A DNA stretch of 64,000 nucleotides from an uncultured Eubacteriales bacterium (GCA_902774025.1 CACYGY010000004.1:1-64000), one strand, 5' to 3'; positions 16,685-25,521 are shown, numbered from the stretch's first letter. Notes: generated by a model from the letters alone, not told the origin. Program-made: numbers and translations.

Positions 16685-17569
16685 TCAGACCTGTTTCTTT
16701 TTTCCCTCCCGCACCTGTTTGATGAAAGTGGACGGACTGATGCCCACGATATTCTTAAACTGCTTGGAAAAATGGTATGGGTCTTTCATACCCACGGCAA
16801 ACCCGGCTTCCCGAACGGTATAGTTTTCAGAGCGCAGAAGTTCCTTGGCGTATTCCATCTTGCAGTACAGCACATAGCTCAGAGGAGGCATACCCACCTC
16901 GTTGACAAAACGCTTGCGGAAGGTTTCCATGGGAATCCTGGAAATATCCGCCATCTGCTGCAGGGAGAAATTGTCCTTATAGTGACTGGCCTGCAGTACG
17001 TCCACCACCTTGCCGATCTCATGGCTGAGCATGGCGTTCATGGCCACGGGCTGGCCCCAGCGGCTGGCCAGAATCCCCCACATGATCTGCTGGAGCTGGT
17101 AACTGGCGTTGTCCGTGCCTGAATGACGCACCATCACCTGAACCGTCTGTCGGGTGAGGTTGATCTGGCTGGGCAGGGCTTTCTGACGGATGGGAGAATG
17201 CAGAAGCGCCCCCAGCTGCCGGATGAAGGAGGGAGCCAGAGGTCCGTCAAAGGCAATCCAGAACAGAACGGACTGGGAGTGTACCTCCAGGAAGGCGGAA
17301 CTGGTTTCCGACGGAAGGACACAGGCGTCGCCCTTGAGAAAACCAATGGACAGGCTGTTCCACTGCAGCGTCATGCTCCCGCTTTCCAGGCACAGCCAGA
17401 CATAGCGTCCGACGGGTACAAGGTCGTACCTGCCGGAGTCCAGCATGGCCGAGCCGGCATGCCCCATCCAGATACCGCCGGATACCACAAGACTGTCAGG
17501 CTCATTGGAGCCTTCCATCAGAACACTGTCGGGCAGAATTTCCATTCCCTGGAACAGATAAGATGTCAC
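16685..17569 (-). CDS. AraC-family transcriptional regulator
   Basis: The product is a 294-residue regulator with an N-terminal cupin-like sensing domain (GRYDLVPVGRYVWLCLESGSM) and a C-terminal double helix-turn-helix (FSLQQMADISRIPMETFRKRF, then YTVREAGFAVGMKDPYHFSKQFKNIVG), the pattern of AraC/XylS activators of sugar genes. The start is taken as the GTG at 17569 with GGGGGGA upstream, because the promoter lies at 17606-17634; the open frame extends further but that part cannot be transcribed from it. An ATG at 17545 is the alternative. No target operon is adjacent. Ligand unknown. Confidence 0.85.
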   Translation of the reverse strand: MTSYLFQGMEILPDSVLMEGSNEPDSLVVSGGIWMGHAGSAMLDSGRYDLVPVGRYVWLCLESGSMTLQWNSLSIGFLKGDACVLPSETSSAFLEVHSQSVLFWIAFDGPLAPSFIRQLGALLHSPIRQKALPSQINLTRQTVQVMVRHSGTDNASYQLQQIMWGILASRWGQPVAMNAMLSHEIGKVVDVLQASHYKDNFSLQQMADISRIPMETFRKRFVNEVGMPPLSYVLYCKMEYAKELLRSENYTVREAGFAVGMKDPYHFSKQFKNIVGISPSTFIKQVREGKKKQV

Positions 17570-17605
17570 AGCGATCCCCCCAGCGAAAAATCCGTTATTC
17601 CGGAA

Positions 17606-17634
17606 AGTATATTTGCCAGAACAGACAGTGTCAA
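17606..17634 (-). promoter_or_regulatory. Promoter of the AraC-family regulator
   Basis: On the minus strand, TTGACA (17634-17629) and TATACT (17611-17606) are separated by 17 bases, a near-perfect vegetative promoter. Confidence 0.8.
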
Positions 17635-17734
17635 GAGTGACGGAGCGTCCTATTTTGGACCATAAGACGCCGGTGCTGCCTGACAGACCCCTGAAAAGGG
17701 AGCATACGGTCCCGGGTGGGAAAAAAGAAATCAC

Positions 17735-17768
17735 GAAAAAAGCAGGGAACCCCCCCGGGGATTCCCTG
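17735..17768 (-). terminator. Terminator after the AAA ATPase gene
   Basis: The stem CAGGGAA/TTCCCTG (17743-17749 with 17762-17768) is followed on the minus strand by CTTTTTT. Confidence 0.7.
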
Positions 17769-17771
17769 TTG

Positions 17772-18629
17772 TTATTCATGAAATTCCTCTGCGTGATTGA
17801 GAAAAAAGTCAAAGTAAACTCTTATGTTTTTCAAGTGCGTCCAGCTTTCCGCCACGCGGGAATGGTCATCCAGGTTGATGATCTTCGCTCCGGGGAGCGA
17901 AAGCAGAAAGGGTGAATGTGTGCTGATGACCAGCTGATTGCCGCCATAGCGGACGCATTCTGTCAGAAAATCCGCCAGGAGAAGCTGGTTTTCCGGGCTC
18001 AGGCTGTTCTCCGGCTCATCCAGCAGGCAGAGGGTGTCCATCTCCATCCTGTTCTGGAAATAGAGCAGCGCGCTTTCACCGTTGGACCGCTCTCTCAGGC
18101 TGTTTACGGATTCACCGGCCACAAAGCGGCTCAGGGTTTTGCTCCGGGCCTGATTGATTCTGCGAAGGTGGTCCAGGTCCTGAAGGGATCGGATCTGAAA
18201 CTTCTCCCGTTTCAGATCAAAGTAATCCTCCACCAGCTTTTCCCGCTTCCGGTCAATGCCCTCATTCATGCAGCGGATATCCAGCATCATGTCGAAAACA
18301 TCATCACTGGTGATGATCCGGCTTCCGCCTGGAACGGCTTCCTCCAGGGAGACCCGGCAGCGGTCCACATAATCCTGGAAAAAGCGGGAATGGTTCCAGG
18401 CACTGCTTCGTTCCAGACGCAGTTTTTCGGCGATCACGTTCAGCGCCGTGCTTTTGCCGCTGCCGTTTCCCCCATAAAGAATGGTCAGCGGGCGGAAGAA
18501 AATCTCATTCAGGCCGACCCTGGGAAGAATACCGTAAGGATAAACGGACTGGTCATAGGTTGTTTTCAGGCCGAAGAGAAAATCAGATTCCGCCTCTTCC
18601 CCCGGGAAATAAAACGCATCCAGATACAA
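17772..18629 (-). CDS. AAA-type ATP-binding protein (ABC/SMC-like ATPase)
   Basis: The 285-residue protein has a P-loop GGNGSGKST at about residues 53-61, a Walker B with catalytic Glu in CLLDEPENSLSP, and the H-loop-like VISTHSPFLLSLPGAKIINLD. These features match the AAA_21 group of predicted ATPases with an ABC-like head and a helical insertion (residues about 110-170, rich in Arg and Lys). Related proteins occur in defence systems such as OLD or retron-like modules, but no partner gene is present here, so no such role is claimed. It follows a secreted-protein gene by 31 bp and ends in a terminator. Function unknown. Confidence 0.75.
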   Translation of the reverse strand: MYLDAFYFPGEEAESDFLFGLKTTYDQSVYPYGILPRVGLNEIFFRPLTILYGGNGSGKSTALNVIAEKLRLERSSAWNHSRFFQDYVDRCRVSLEEAVPGGSRIITSDDVFDMMLDIRCMNEGIDRKREKLVEDYFDLKREKFQIRSLQDLDHLRRINQARSKTLSRFVAGESVNSLRERSNGESALLYFQNRMEMDTLCLLDEPENSLSPENQLLLADFLTECVRYGGNQLVISTHSPFLLSLPGAKIINLDDHSRVAESWTHLKNIRVYFDFFLNHAEEFHE

Positions 18630-18660
18630 GGCTTCTTCCCTTCCCTTCCGGGGTGTATTC

Positions 18661-19488
18661 TCAGCCGTTGCTTTCCTGTTCGGTGTAGTTCTGCATATTC
18701 CGGTAGATTTCCTCCTGCCCCGGCAGGAATACCTGGGGACTGCCGGGCAGATGGGAAGGCGCGTATGACACAGTCAGGGACAGGAAAACCGCCGCGTAGG
18801 GCGCGTCCCCCACCCAGACCCCTTCGGACAGGGTGCCGCTGAGGCCGTGGAAATGTTTCGTGCCCAGGGAGGAAACGTCCACGGCGGTCAGGGCCACCTG
18901 CAGGGATGCGCGGGAAAGGGTGAGATCCGAGGCGGGGTCCGGCAGAAGGGTGGCGGAAAGGTAACCGTCCCGGAGGGAAAAGGTAACCTGGCCCAGGGTG
19001 TGGGCGTTGCTGGCGTGGACGTCCACCGTCATGCTCCCGCCTGTCAGCTGCCTCAGATCCAGAAAAGTTACGGACATCCAGGAAGAGGAACCGTTGAGAG
19101 ACCGCAGAGGATAGCCTGTGCTGCAGGCCCGGTTGTCGTACAGCCTCTGCATGCCCCGGTGGACGGTCAGAGGCAGGGTTGTCTCCCCTGCCTGCACATA
19201 GACCTGATAGGTGCAGGACTGTCCGCTCAGACGCAGATAGATGCTTTCGGAGCAGAAGTAGCCTTCACACACGCCGTAGGCCCGCTGATACACCAGCTGG
19301 CCGTTTTCATCCGTCACCCACAGGGTGACATTTTCGGGTCCGTCCAGAGGCAGGGATACCTGAAGATAGTTTTCCTGCATGTCGGTTTCCCCGCAGGAAA
19401 GCATATCCACCATCAGGGTGTCATGGGCCAGAGCGGGAAAGGTCAGGGAAAGACACAAGAGGAGAAGAAGCAGAAACCGTTTCACCAT
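18661..19488 (-). CDS. Secreted protein of unknown function
   Basis: The 275-residue product starts with a clear signal peptide (MVKRFLLLLLLCLSLTFPALA, cleavage probably after ALA). The rest is rich in beta-type segments (ENVTLWVTDENGQLVYQRAYG, TYQVYVQAGETTLPLTVH) suggestive of an Ig-like or carbohydrate-binding fold, and has paired cysteines (CEGYFCSES). No catalytic motif is recognised. It starts 43 bp after the leuS stop on the same strand and precedes the ATPase gene. It is probably exported or surface-bound; its role is unknown. Confidence 0.65.
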   Translation of the reverse strand: MVKRFLLLLLLCLSLTFPALAHDTLMVDMLSCGETDMQENYLQVSLPLDGPENVTLWVTDENGQLVYQRAYGVCEGYFCSESIYLRLSGQSCTYQVYVQAGETTLPLTVHRGMQRLYDNRACSTGYPLRSLNGSSSWMSVTFLDLRQLTGGSMTVDVHASNAHTLGQVTFSLRDGYLSATLLPDPASDLTLSRASLQVALTAVDVSSLGTKHFHGLSGTLSEGVWVGDAPYAAVFLSLTVSYAPSHLPGSPQVFLPGQEEIYRNMQNYTEQESNG

Positions 19489-19531
19489 ACATCAGAACCT
19501 CCTGCTGATACAACGAGGGAATGCCCTGATG

Positions 19532-21949
19532 TCATCCCCGGATCACGAGATTCAGCAGACGGCCGGGGACATAGACCTTTTTCACAAGGGTTCTGTTCTC
19601 CAGAAGCTTCTGTACTTCAGGCCGGAGAATCAGTGTTTCCTCGCCTTCCTCCTTACTCATGTCTGCGGGCACCATGAGACGCGCCCTGACCTTGCCGTTG
19701 ACCTGAACGGCGATTTCGATTTCCTGCCGCTTCAGAGCTTCCTCATCCCACTGGGGCCAGGGCTGATGATGAATCGCTTCCTTATGGCCCAGGTTTTCCC
19801 AGATTTCCTCACAGATATGCGGCGCCACGGGGCTGAGAATTTTCACCAGGGTTTCCAGTTCGCCCCTTGTCACCGATCCCCGGGCAACCATTTCGTTCAC
19901 CAGGGTCATCATGGCGGCAATGGCGGTGTTGAACTTCATTTTTTCGAAGTCCTCGGAAACCTTCTTCACCGTTTCGTGCATCAGGGAAGACAGAGCTTCG
20001 GAGTACCCGGATTCCTCTGTCATGTTATCCTGGAGGCGCCATACCCGGTCCAGGAACTTCCGGCAGCCTCTGGCGCCGTTGGTGGACCACGGAATCGCCT
20101 GGTCAAAGGCGCCCATGAACATTTCATAGCACCGGAAGGCGTCGGCGCCGATCTCGTCAATGACCTCGTCGGGATTCACCACATTGCCCCGGCTTTTGGA
20201 CATCTTTTCATTGTCCGAACCCAGGATCATGCCCTGTGCCGTGCGCTTGGCATAGGGTTCCGGACAGCCCACCTCACCGATGTCGTACAGGAACTGATGC
20301 CAGAAGCGGGAGTACAGAAGATGGCGGGTGACATGCTCCATGCCGCCGTTGTACCAGTCCACGGGCATCCAGTAATCCAGTTCCTTCCGGTCGGCAAAGG
20401 CCGAGGCGTTGTGAGGATCGCAGTAGCGCAGGAAATACCAGCTTGAACCGGCCCACTGAGGCATGGTGTCCGTTTCCCGCTGAGCGGGGCGGCCGCAGCG
20501 GGGGCAGGTGCAGTTGACAAAGGACTCGATCCGGGCCAGCGGGCTCTTGCCGTCCGTGCCGGGTTCAAAATCCTCCACCTCCGGCAGGCGCAGGGGCAGT
20601 TCCTCATAGGGTACCGGCACGACGCCACAGTGAGGGCAGTGAATGAGCGGGATGGGTTCACCCCAGTACCGCTGGCGGTTGAAGGCCCAGTCCTTCATTT
20701 TGTACTGAACGCCCCTGCGGCCGATCCCCCGCTTCTCGATTTCGGCAAGCACTTTTTCAATGGATTCCTTTTTGTTCGTGCAGCCGTTGAGAAAATCGGA
20801 ATTCACCATTTCGCCGTCTCCGGTGTAGGCTTCCTTCCCAATATCCCCGCCCCTGATTACCTCAATAATGTCAATGCCGAACTTGCGGGCAAACTCCCAG
20901 TCTCTCTGGTCATGGGCGGGCACGGCCATGATGGCTCCCGTGCCGTATCCCATCATGACATAGTCGGAGATATAGATGGGCACCGGTTTTCCTGTGAGGG
21001 GATTGACGGCACGCAGACCCTGCAGGCAGACGCCGGTCTTGTCCTTGACCAGCTGGGTGCGCTCGAATTCCGTCTTTTTGGCGCAGGTTTCCCGGTAATC
21101 CAGGACCTCCTGCATGTTGGCGATCTGTCCGGCGTAACGGTCAATCAGGGGATGCTCCGGGGCCATGACCATGAAGGTCACGCCGAAAAGGGTGTCGGGA
21201 CGGGTGGTATAGATTTCAATGGTCTCCTCCGTGCCTTCCAGGGGGAAGCGGACGAAGGCACCCGTGCTTCTGCCGATCCAGTTGACCTGCTGCTGGGCGA
21301 TGTTTTCCGGATAATCCACCGTCTGAAGACCTTCCAGCAGACGGTCGGCATAGGCGGTGATGCGCAGATACCAGACATCCTTGGGCAGCTGGACGACATC
21401 GCTGTGGCAGATGTCGCATTTGCCCCCCTGGCTGTCCTCATTGGACAGAACCACCTTGCAGAAGGGGCAGTAGTTCACCAGGGTCTTGTCCCGGAAAACC
21501 AGACCGTGCTCGAAGAGCTTGAGGAAAATCCACTGGGTCCAGCGGAAATAATCCGGATCCGTGGTGTCCACTTCCCTGCTGTAATCAAAGGAAAAGCCGA
21601 TCATCTTCAGCTGCTGACGGAAGTGATCAATGTTTTCCCGGGTGACCACGGCGGGATGCACGTGGTTTTTGATGGCGTAGTTCTCCGTGGGCAGGCCGAA
21701 GGCATCCCATCCGATGGGGAACAGCACGTTGTAGCCCTGCATCCGGCGCTTTCTGGCGATGATATCCATGGCGGTGTTGGACCGGGGATGTCCCACGTGC
21801 AGTCCGTGGCCCGAGGGATAGGGAAATTCGATCAGGCCGTAAAACTTCGGTTTTTCGTGACTGCTTTCCGCCTCAAAGGCGTGGGTTTCCTCCCAGATCT
21901 TCTGCCACTTGGGCTCAATGCGTTTCGGATCATACAATACGGTTCTCAT
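19532..21949 (-). CDS. leuS: Leucine-tRNA ligase
   Basis: LeuS charges and proofreads tRNA-Leu. The 805-residue product carries the HIGH-like motif HVGH in FPYPSGHGLHVGHPRS, zinc-type cysteine pairs (CPFCKVVLSNED... CDICHSD and CPHCG... CPRCG), the CP1 editing domain (TTRPDTLFGVTFMVMAPEHPL), WAGSSWYFLRYCDP and KMSKSRGNVVNP. The ATG at 21949 has AGGGGAG upstream. Further in-frame codons reach into the T-box terminator and are rejected. Transcription is controlled by the T-box leader upstream. Confidence 0.97.
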   Translation of the reverse strand: MRTVLYDPKRIEPKWQKIWEETHAFEAESSHEKPKFYGLIEFPYPSGHGLHVGHPRSNTAMDIIARKRRMQGYNVLFPIGWDAFGLPTENYAIKNHVHPAVVTRENIDHFRQQLKMIGFSFDYSREVDTTDPDYFRWTQWIFLKLFEHGLVFRDKTLVNYCPFCKVVLSNEDSQGGKCDICHSDVVQLPKDVWYLRITAYADRLLEGLQTVDYPENIAQQQVNWIGRSTGAFVRFPLEGTEETIEIYTTRPDTLFGVTFMVMAPEHPLIDRYAGQIANMQEVLDYRETCAKKTEFERTQLVKDKTGVCLQGLRAVNPLTGKPVPIYISDYVMMGYGTGAIMAVPAHDQRDWEFARKFGIDIIEVIRGGDIGKEAYTGDGEMVNSDFLNGCTNKKESIEKVLAEIEKRGIGRRGVQYKMKDWAFNRQRYWGEPIPLIHCPHCGVVPVPYEELPLRLPEVEDFEPGTDGKSPLARIESFVNCTCPRCGRPAQRETDTMPQWAGSSWYFLRYCDPHNASAFADRKELDYWMPVDWYNGGMEHVTRHLLYSRFWHQFLYDIGEVGCPEPYAKRTAQGMILGSDNEKMSKSRGNVVNPDEVIDEIGADAFRCYEMFMGAFDQAIPWSTNGARGCRKFLDRVWRLQDNMTEESGYSEALSSLMHETVKKVSEDFEKMKFNTAIAAMMTLVNEMVARGSVTRGELETLVKILSPVAPHICEEIWENLGHKEAIHHQPWPQWDEEALKRQEIEIAVQVNGKVRARLMVPADMSKEEGEETLILRPEVQKLLENRTLVKKVYVPGRLLNLVIRG

Positions 21950-21961
21950 GCTGCTCCCCTT

Positions 21962-22197
21962 TCCTTTCGTAAAAGAAAAACCGTCTCCTCCCTGCCTGTG
22001 CAAAGACGAAACGGATGTTCCGCGGTACCACTCTGCTTGACCGCCCCGGCGGTCCTCTTGTCATGCAGGATAACGGCTGCTTCCGTCCCCGGAGGGAAAC
22101 ACTCCCGGGCGAGCGGCCAGTCCCGGCCCCGCTGCGTCACACCGGCCCGCAGCTCTCTTCAGGCAGCCATGGAAAAGCGTTCCCGTTCTCTGTGTCC
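21962..22197 (-). ncRNA. T-box riboswitch controlling leuS
   Basis: On the minus strand the T-box sequence AGAGTGGTACCGCGGAA lies near 22015-22035. The TGGT of the bulge would pair with the ACCA end of tRNA-Leu, whose discriminator base is A. Upstream lie AGAGAGCTGCGG and GGTGTGACGCAGC, typical of the stem I AG-bulge and distal loop. Downstream, CCGTTTC pairs with GAGACGG before TTTTTCTTTT, forming the terminator (about 21966-22014). Uncharged tRNA-Leu should favour the antiterminator. A CTC in the stem I 3-prime part may be the specifier codon, but I could not fold it with certainty. Confidence 0.88.
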
Positions 22198-22203
22198 GGC
22201 GGC

Positions 22204-22232
22204 AGTATAGCATGGGGATGGGGAAAAGTCAA
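22204..22232 (-). promoter_or_regulatory. Promoter of the T-box-leuS transcript
   Basis: Minus-strand TTGACT (22232-22227) and TATACT (22209-22204) with a 17-base spacer, just upstream of the T-box leader. Confidence 0.75.
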
Positions 22233-22289
22233 AGCGGGATGCGGCGTTATCAGGATCTGTATTTTTCATGCATTTTGCGGCGGGAGGGA

Positions 22290-22333
22290 TTTACAGGAAC
22301 AGGAGAAACTGTATACTTGTATACATGTACACA
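22290..22333 (+). promoter_or_regulatory. Promoter with triple 8-bp operator for the synthase-gntR-dehydrogenase operon
   Basis: TTTACA (22290-22295) and TATACT (22312-22317) form a promoter with 16-base spacer. Three tandem 8-base words, TGTATACT, TGTATACA and TGTACACA (22310-22333), cover the -10 and the transcription start. They resemble GntR-family sites (palindromic GT-N-AC cores). The likely binder is the GntR regulator encoded in the operon, giving autoregulation. Confidence 0.6.
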
Positions 22334-22350
22334 GGAAGGAGCTGAATGAC

Positions 22351-23727
22351 ATGCTTGAGCTGTCACAGAAAACCAATCTTCTGGAGGAGCGGAATCTGCA
22401 TTATCCGCTTCAGGATGTGGAGGATCCGAACCTGTATCGGGAAATCTATGATTACGAGAGCGTTCCCAAGATTATGTTCAACCACCGCCGGGTGCCCATC
22501 GGGATGCCCAGTGAGATCTGGATTACAGATACATCCTTCCGGGACGGGCAGCAGTCCCAGGATCCCTACACCCCCGAGCAGATCCGGGACCTGTTCAGGC
22601 TGATGAGCCGTCTGGGCGGGCCCTGGGGCATCATCCGCCAGACGGAATTCTTCGTCTACAGTGAAAAGGACCGGAAGGCGGTGGAACTCTGCCGGGATCT
22701 GGGCCTCAGGTTTCCGGAGATCACCACGTGGATCCGGGCCAACAGGAATGACTTTCAGCTGGTGAAGGATCTGGGCATCCGGGAGACGGGCATTCTGGTG
22801 AGCTGTTCGGATTACCACATTTTCAAGAAAATGAAGAAAACCCGCTCCGAGGCCATGAAAATGTACCTGGACGCCGTGTCCCTGGCCTTTGAGTCCGGGG
22901 TTATGCCCAGATGCCACCTGGAGGACATTACCCGGGCGGATTTCTACGGTTTTGTGGTTCCCTTCGTCAATGCCCTGATGAACATGTCAAGGGACGCGGG
23001 GATTCCGGTGAAAATCCGCGCCTGCGACACCATGGGTTACGGTGTGCCCTATCCGGAGGTGGCTCTGCCCCGGTCCGTGCCGGGCATCATTTACGGCCTG
23101 CAGCATTATTCGGATGTGGAGAGCGAGTATCTGGAATGGCACGGGCACAATGATTTCTACAAGGCCGTGACCAACGCGGCCACCGCATGGCTGTACGGGG
23201 CCTGCGCGGTGAACTGTTCTCTGCTGGGCATCGGAGAGCGCACCGGAAACATCCCCCTGGAGGCCATGTGTTTTGAGTACGCGGCCATGCGGGGATCCCT
23301 GGACGGCATGGACACCACGGCCATTACGGATATCGCGCGGTATTTCAGGGATGAGATCGGGTACAGCATTCCGCCCATGACGCCCTTTGTGGGGCGTTCC
23401 TTCAACATGACCCGGGCGGGGATTCACGCCGACGGTCTGATGAAGGATGAGGAAATCTACTCCATCTTCAATACCCGCAAGCTTCTGAACCGGCCGGCTT
23501 CCGTGATGATCGGTCCCAATTCCGGTCTGGCGGGCATCGCCTACTGGATCAATCAGAACTATCAGCTTGCCCCGGAGGAAATGCTGGACAAGCAGTCGCC
23601 TCTGGTGGTGGCCATGAAGGAATGGATTGACGCCCAGTTCGCCGGAGGCCGGCAGTCCAGCCTGAGTGTCAACGAACTGGAGAAAAGGATTGAAGAACTG
23701 AGCCAGGGCCGCCTGGGCAGGCTGTAG
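22351..23727 (+). CDS. DRE-TIM acyltransferase (candidate Re-citrate synthase / isopropylmalate synthase-like)
   Basis: DRE-TIM enzymes join acetyl-CoA to a 2-oxo acid; members make isopropylmalate, homocitrate, citramalate or (Re)-citrate. The 458-residue product has the metal and substrate motif DTSFRDGQQ, RCHLEDITRADFYG, RACDTMGYGVPYPE, LEWHGHNDFYKAV (metal histidines) and GIGERTGN. It lacks the long C-terminal LeuA regulatory domain. The particular FRDGQQ...IRQTEFF...WIRANRNDF pattern is that of an anaerobe group often annotated as LeuA but linked to Re-citrate synthesis. Its partner is an isocitrate-type dehydrogenase, which favours citrate as product. AGGAAGGAG precedes the ATG at 22351. 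Product specificity is inference. Confidence 0.8.
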   Translation: MLELSQKTNLLEERNLHYPLQDVEDPNLYREIYDYESVPKIMFNHRRVPIGMPSEIWITDTSFRDGQQSQDPYTPEQIRDLFRLMSRLGGPWGIIRQTEFFVYSEKDRKAVELCRDLGLRFPEITTWIRANRNDFQLVKDLGIRETGILVSCSDYHIFKKMKKTRSEAMKMYLDAVSLAFESGVMPRCHLEDITRADFYGFVVPFVNALMNMSRDAGIPVKIRACDTMGYGVPYPEVALPRSVPGIIYGLQHYSDVESEYLEWHGHNDFYKAVTNAATAWLYGACAVNCSLLGIGERTGNIPLEAMCFEYAAMRGSLDGMDTTAITDIARYFRDEIGYSIPPMTPFVGRSFNMTRAGIHADGLMKDEEIYSIFNTRKLLNRPASVMIGPNSGLAGIAYWINQNYQLAPEEMLDKQSPLVVAMKEWIDAQFAGGRQSSLSVNELEKRIEELSQGRLGRL

Positions 23728-23737
23728 GAGGCAGTAT

Positions 23738-24382
23738 ATGGATCACAGAGTCGTATCCCTCGCGGATCAGGTGTTTGAAAAGCTGGAAAAGGATATTCTG
23801 ACGGAAGTCTATGCCCCGGGAGAGATTCTCTCGGAAAGCCGGCTGAGCGAGGACATGAAGGTAAGCCGTACCCCCATCCGTGACGCTCTGGTGCGCCTTG
23901 AGGAGGAACATCTCCTGGATGTGACCTCCAAGGGCGCGAGGGTTGTGGGCATGAACATGCAGGATATCGATGACATATATGATATCCGGATGCATATTGA
24001 GGGTCTGGCGGCCCGGAAGGCGGCGGAGCTTGCCACGGAGGAGGGTCTGCAGGCCATGCGGAAGTGCCTGGACGAGCAGGAATTCCACATCTCCCGTCAG
24101 GATCATGAGGGCGTGCAGGCCATGGACAGCCGTTTTCATTCCATTCTCTATGAAATCTGCGGCAGTCCGATTCTCCGCTATACCCTGGAGCCCCTGCACC
24201 GTAAGCTGATCAAGTACAGACAGGTGAGCATCACCGTGCCTAACCGCGCCGAAAGATCCCTGAAGGAGCACAGAGGTGTTTATGAAGCCATTGCCCGGCG
24301 GAATCCGGATGAATCGGAAAAGAGAATGGTGGAGCATATCCGCAGCGCCTGGGACAATATCAGGCAGAGCACCAGAAAGTAA
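23738..24382 (+). CDS. GntR-family regulator with FCD domain
   Basis: The 214-residue protein has an N-terminal winged helix (GEILSESRLSEDMKVSRTPIRDALVRLEEE, key part SRTPIRDALVRLE) and a C-terminal all-helical FCD ligand domain (IRMHIEGLAARKAAEL, DSRFHSILYE, EHRGVYEAI) in which Asp and His residues usually hold a metal and an acid ligand. It sits between the synthase and the dehydrogenase in one operon, 10 bp after the first gene, with TAGGAGG as ribosome site. It probably binds the triple operator at 22310-22333 and responds to an organic acid of the pathway; ligand unknown. Confidence 0.9.
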   Translation: MDHRVVSLADQVFEKLEKDILTEVYAPGEILSESRLSEDMKVSRTPIRDALVRLEEEHLLDVTSKGARVVGMNMQDIDDIYDIRMHIEGLAARKAAELATEEGLQAMRKCLDEQEFHISRQDHEGVQAMDSRFHSILYEICGSPILRYTLEPLHRKLIKYRQVSITVPNRAERSLKEHRGVYEAIARRNPDESEKRMVEHIRSAWDNIRQSTRK

Positions 24383-24395
24383 GGAGGCGTGAGCG

Positions 24396-25514
24396 ATGCG
24401 GGCAGAGGAAGCGGCGGAAGCGTTCCGGAAGCTGTTTGAGGAGCAGGCGGCAAGGGCGGAGAGAATCGGGAAGGAAGAGCCCAGGGACTGGAGCGCACGG
24501 CCCCTGAACATCGGGCTGATTCCCGGGGACGGCATCGGGCCCATGATCATGCAGGTGGCGGAGGCGGTTCTTCGTCATCTTCTCAGGGATGAGATGGAGG
24601 CGGGCAGGATCTGTCTTCTGCCCATTGAGGGCCTGACCCTTCAGAGACGTCTGGAAAGGCAGGAGAGTGTTCCCCGGGATGTGCTGGAGCAGATCCGCTC
24701 CTGTCCCGTGCTCCTGAAGGGACCCACCACCACCCCCGGGGGCGGGACGATGACCAGCGCCAATGTCACGCTGCGCAGGGAACTGGATCTGTATGCCAAT
24801 GTAAGACCGGTCCAGGTGATGGAGGAAGGGATTGACTGGACCTTTTTCCGGGAGAACACGGAGGGTGAGTACACCCTGGGCAGTCTGGGCGTGGAGGGGG
24901 ACGGACTGGCCTTCGATTTCAGAGTGATCACCGTTCCGGGATGCCGCCGCATTGCCCGCTCTGCCTTTGAGTATGCCCGGAAAACCGGGAAGCACCGGGT
25001 GACCCTTGTCACCAAGGCCAATATCCTGAAAAAAACCGACGGCATGTTCTCCCGGGTGTGCAGGGAGGTGGCCGGGGAATATCCGGACATTCAGACGGAT
25101 GAATACTATGTGGACATCATGGCGGCCAATCTGGTGAATCCCGCAGTCCGCTCCGGTTTCCAGGTGATTCTCACCCCCAATCTCTACGGGGATATTCTCA
25201 CGGATGAAGCAGCCCAGATCCAGGGGGGCGTGGGCACGGCGGGCTCCGCCAATCTGGGGGACCGCTATGCCATGTTTGAGGCCATTCACGGATCGGCTCC
25301 AAGACTCATGGAGCAGGGACTGGGAGAATATGCCAGTCCCGAGAGCATTCTCATGGCATCGGTCATGCTCCTGGAGCATATCGGGCTCGCCTCCCTGGGC
25401 GCCCGTCTCCGGGAAGCCCTGAGAAAGGTCCGGGAAGCGGGCCTGTACGCGGACGGAACAAAAAACGGCATGACAGGACATGCCTTCGGGCAGGCAGTCA
25501 TGGCCCGGCTCTGA
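24396..25514 (+). CDS. Isocitrate/isopropylmalate-type dehydrogenase, probably NAD-dependent isocitrate dehydrogenase
   Basis: This beta-decarboxylating dehydrogenase oxidises a 2-hydroxy-3-carboxy acid to a 2-oxo acid. Visible are LIPGDGIGP, the substrate loop TSANVTLRRELDLYANVRPV (Ser and three Arg, as in isocitrate enzymes), RENTEGEY, KANILKKTDG with catalytic Lys, DIMAANLV, NLYGDILTDEAAQ with metal Asp, and the cofactor loop IHGSAPR. The Ser and the DLYANVRP string favour isocitrate over isopropylmalate. The N-terminus has an extra ~40-residue charged stretch compared with short family members. GGAGG precedes the ATG. It is the last gene of the operon; aconitase is not in view. Confidence 0.85.
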   Translation: MRAEEAAEAFRKLFEEQAARAERIGKEEPRDWSARPLNIGLIPGDGIGPMIMQVAEAVLRHLLRDEMEAGRICLLPIEGLTLQRRLERQESVPRDVLEQIRSCPVLLKGPTTTPGGGTMTSANVTLRRELDLYANVRPVQVMEEGIDWTFFRENTEGEYTLGSLGVEGDGLAFDFRVITVPGCRRIARSAFEYARKTGKHRVTLVTKANILKKTDGMFSRVCREVAGEYPDIQTDEYYVDIMAANLVNPAVRSGFQVILTPNLYGDILTDEAAQIQGGVGTAGSANLGDRYAMFEAIHGSAPRLMEQGLGEYASPESILMASVMLLEHIGLASLGARLREALRKVREAGLYADGTKNGMTGHAFGQAVMARL

Positions 25515-25521
25515 GGATGAG

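Noticed and set aside
17772-18629. AAA ATPase as part of an anti-phage defence system
   Set aside because: No nuclease, reverse transcriptase or other effector lies beside it; neighbours are a secreted protein and an AraC regulator.
20630-22210. 526-residue plus-strand frame across leuS and the T-box
   Set aside because: Antisense to leuS; crosses the T-box and the leuS promoter and has no ribosome site.
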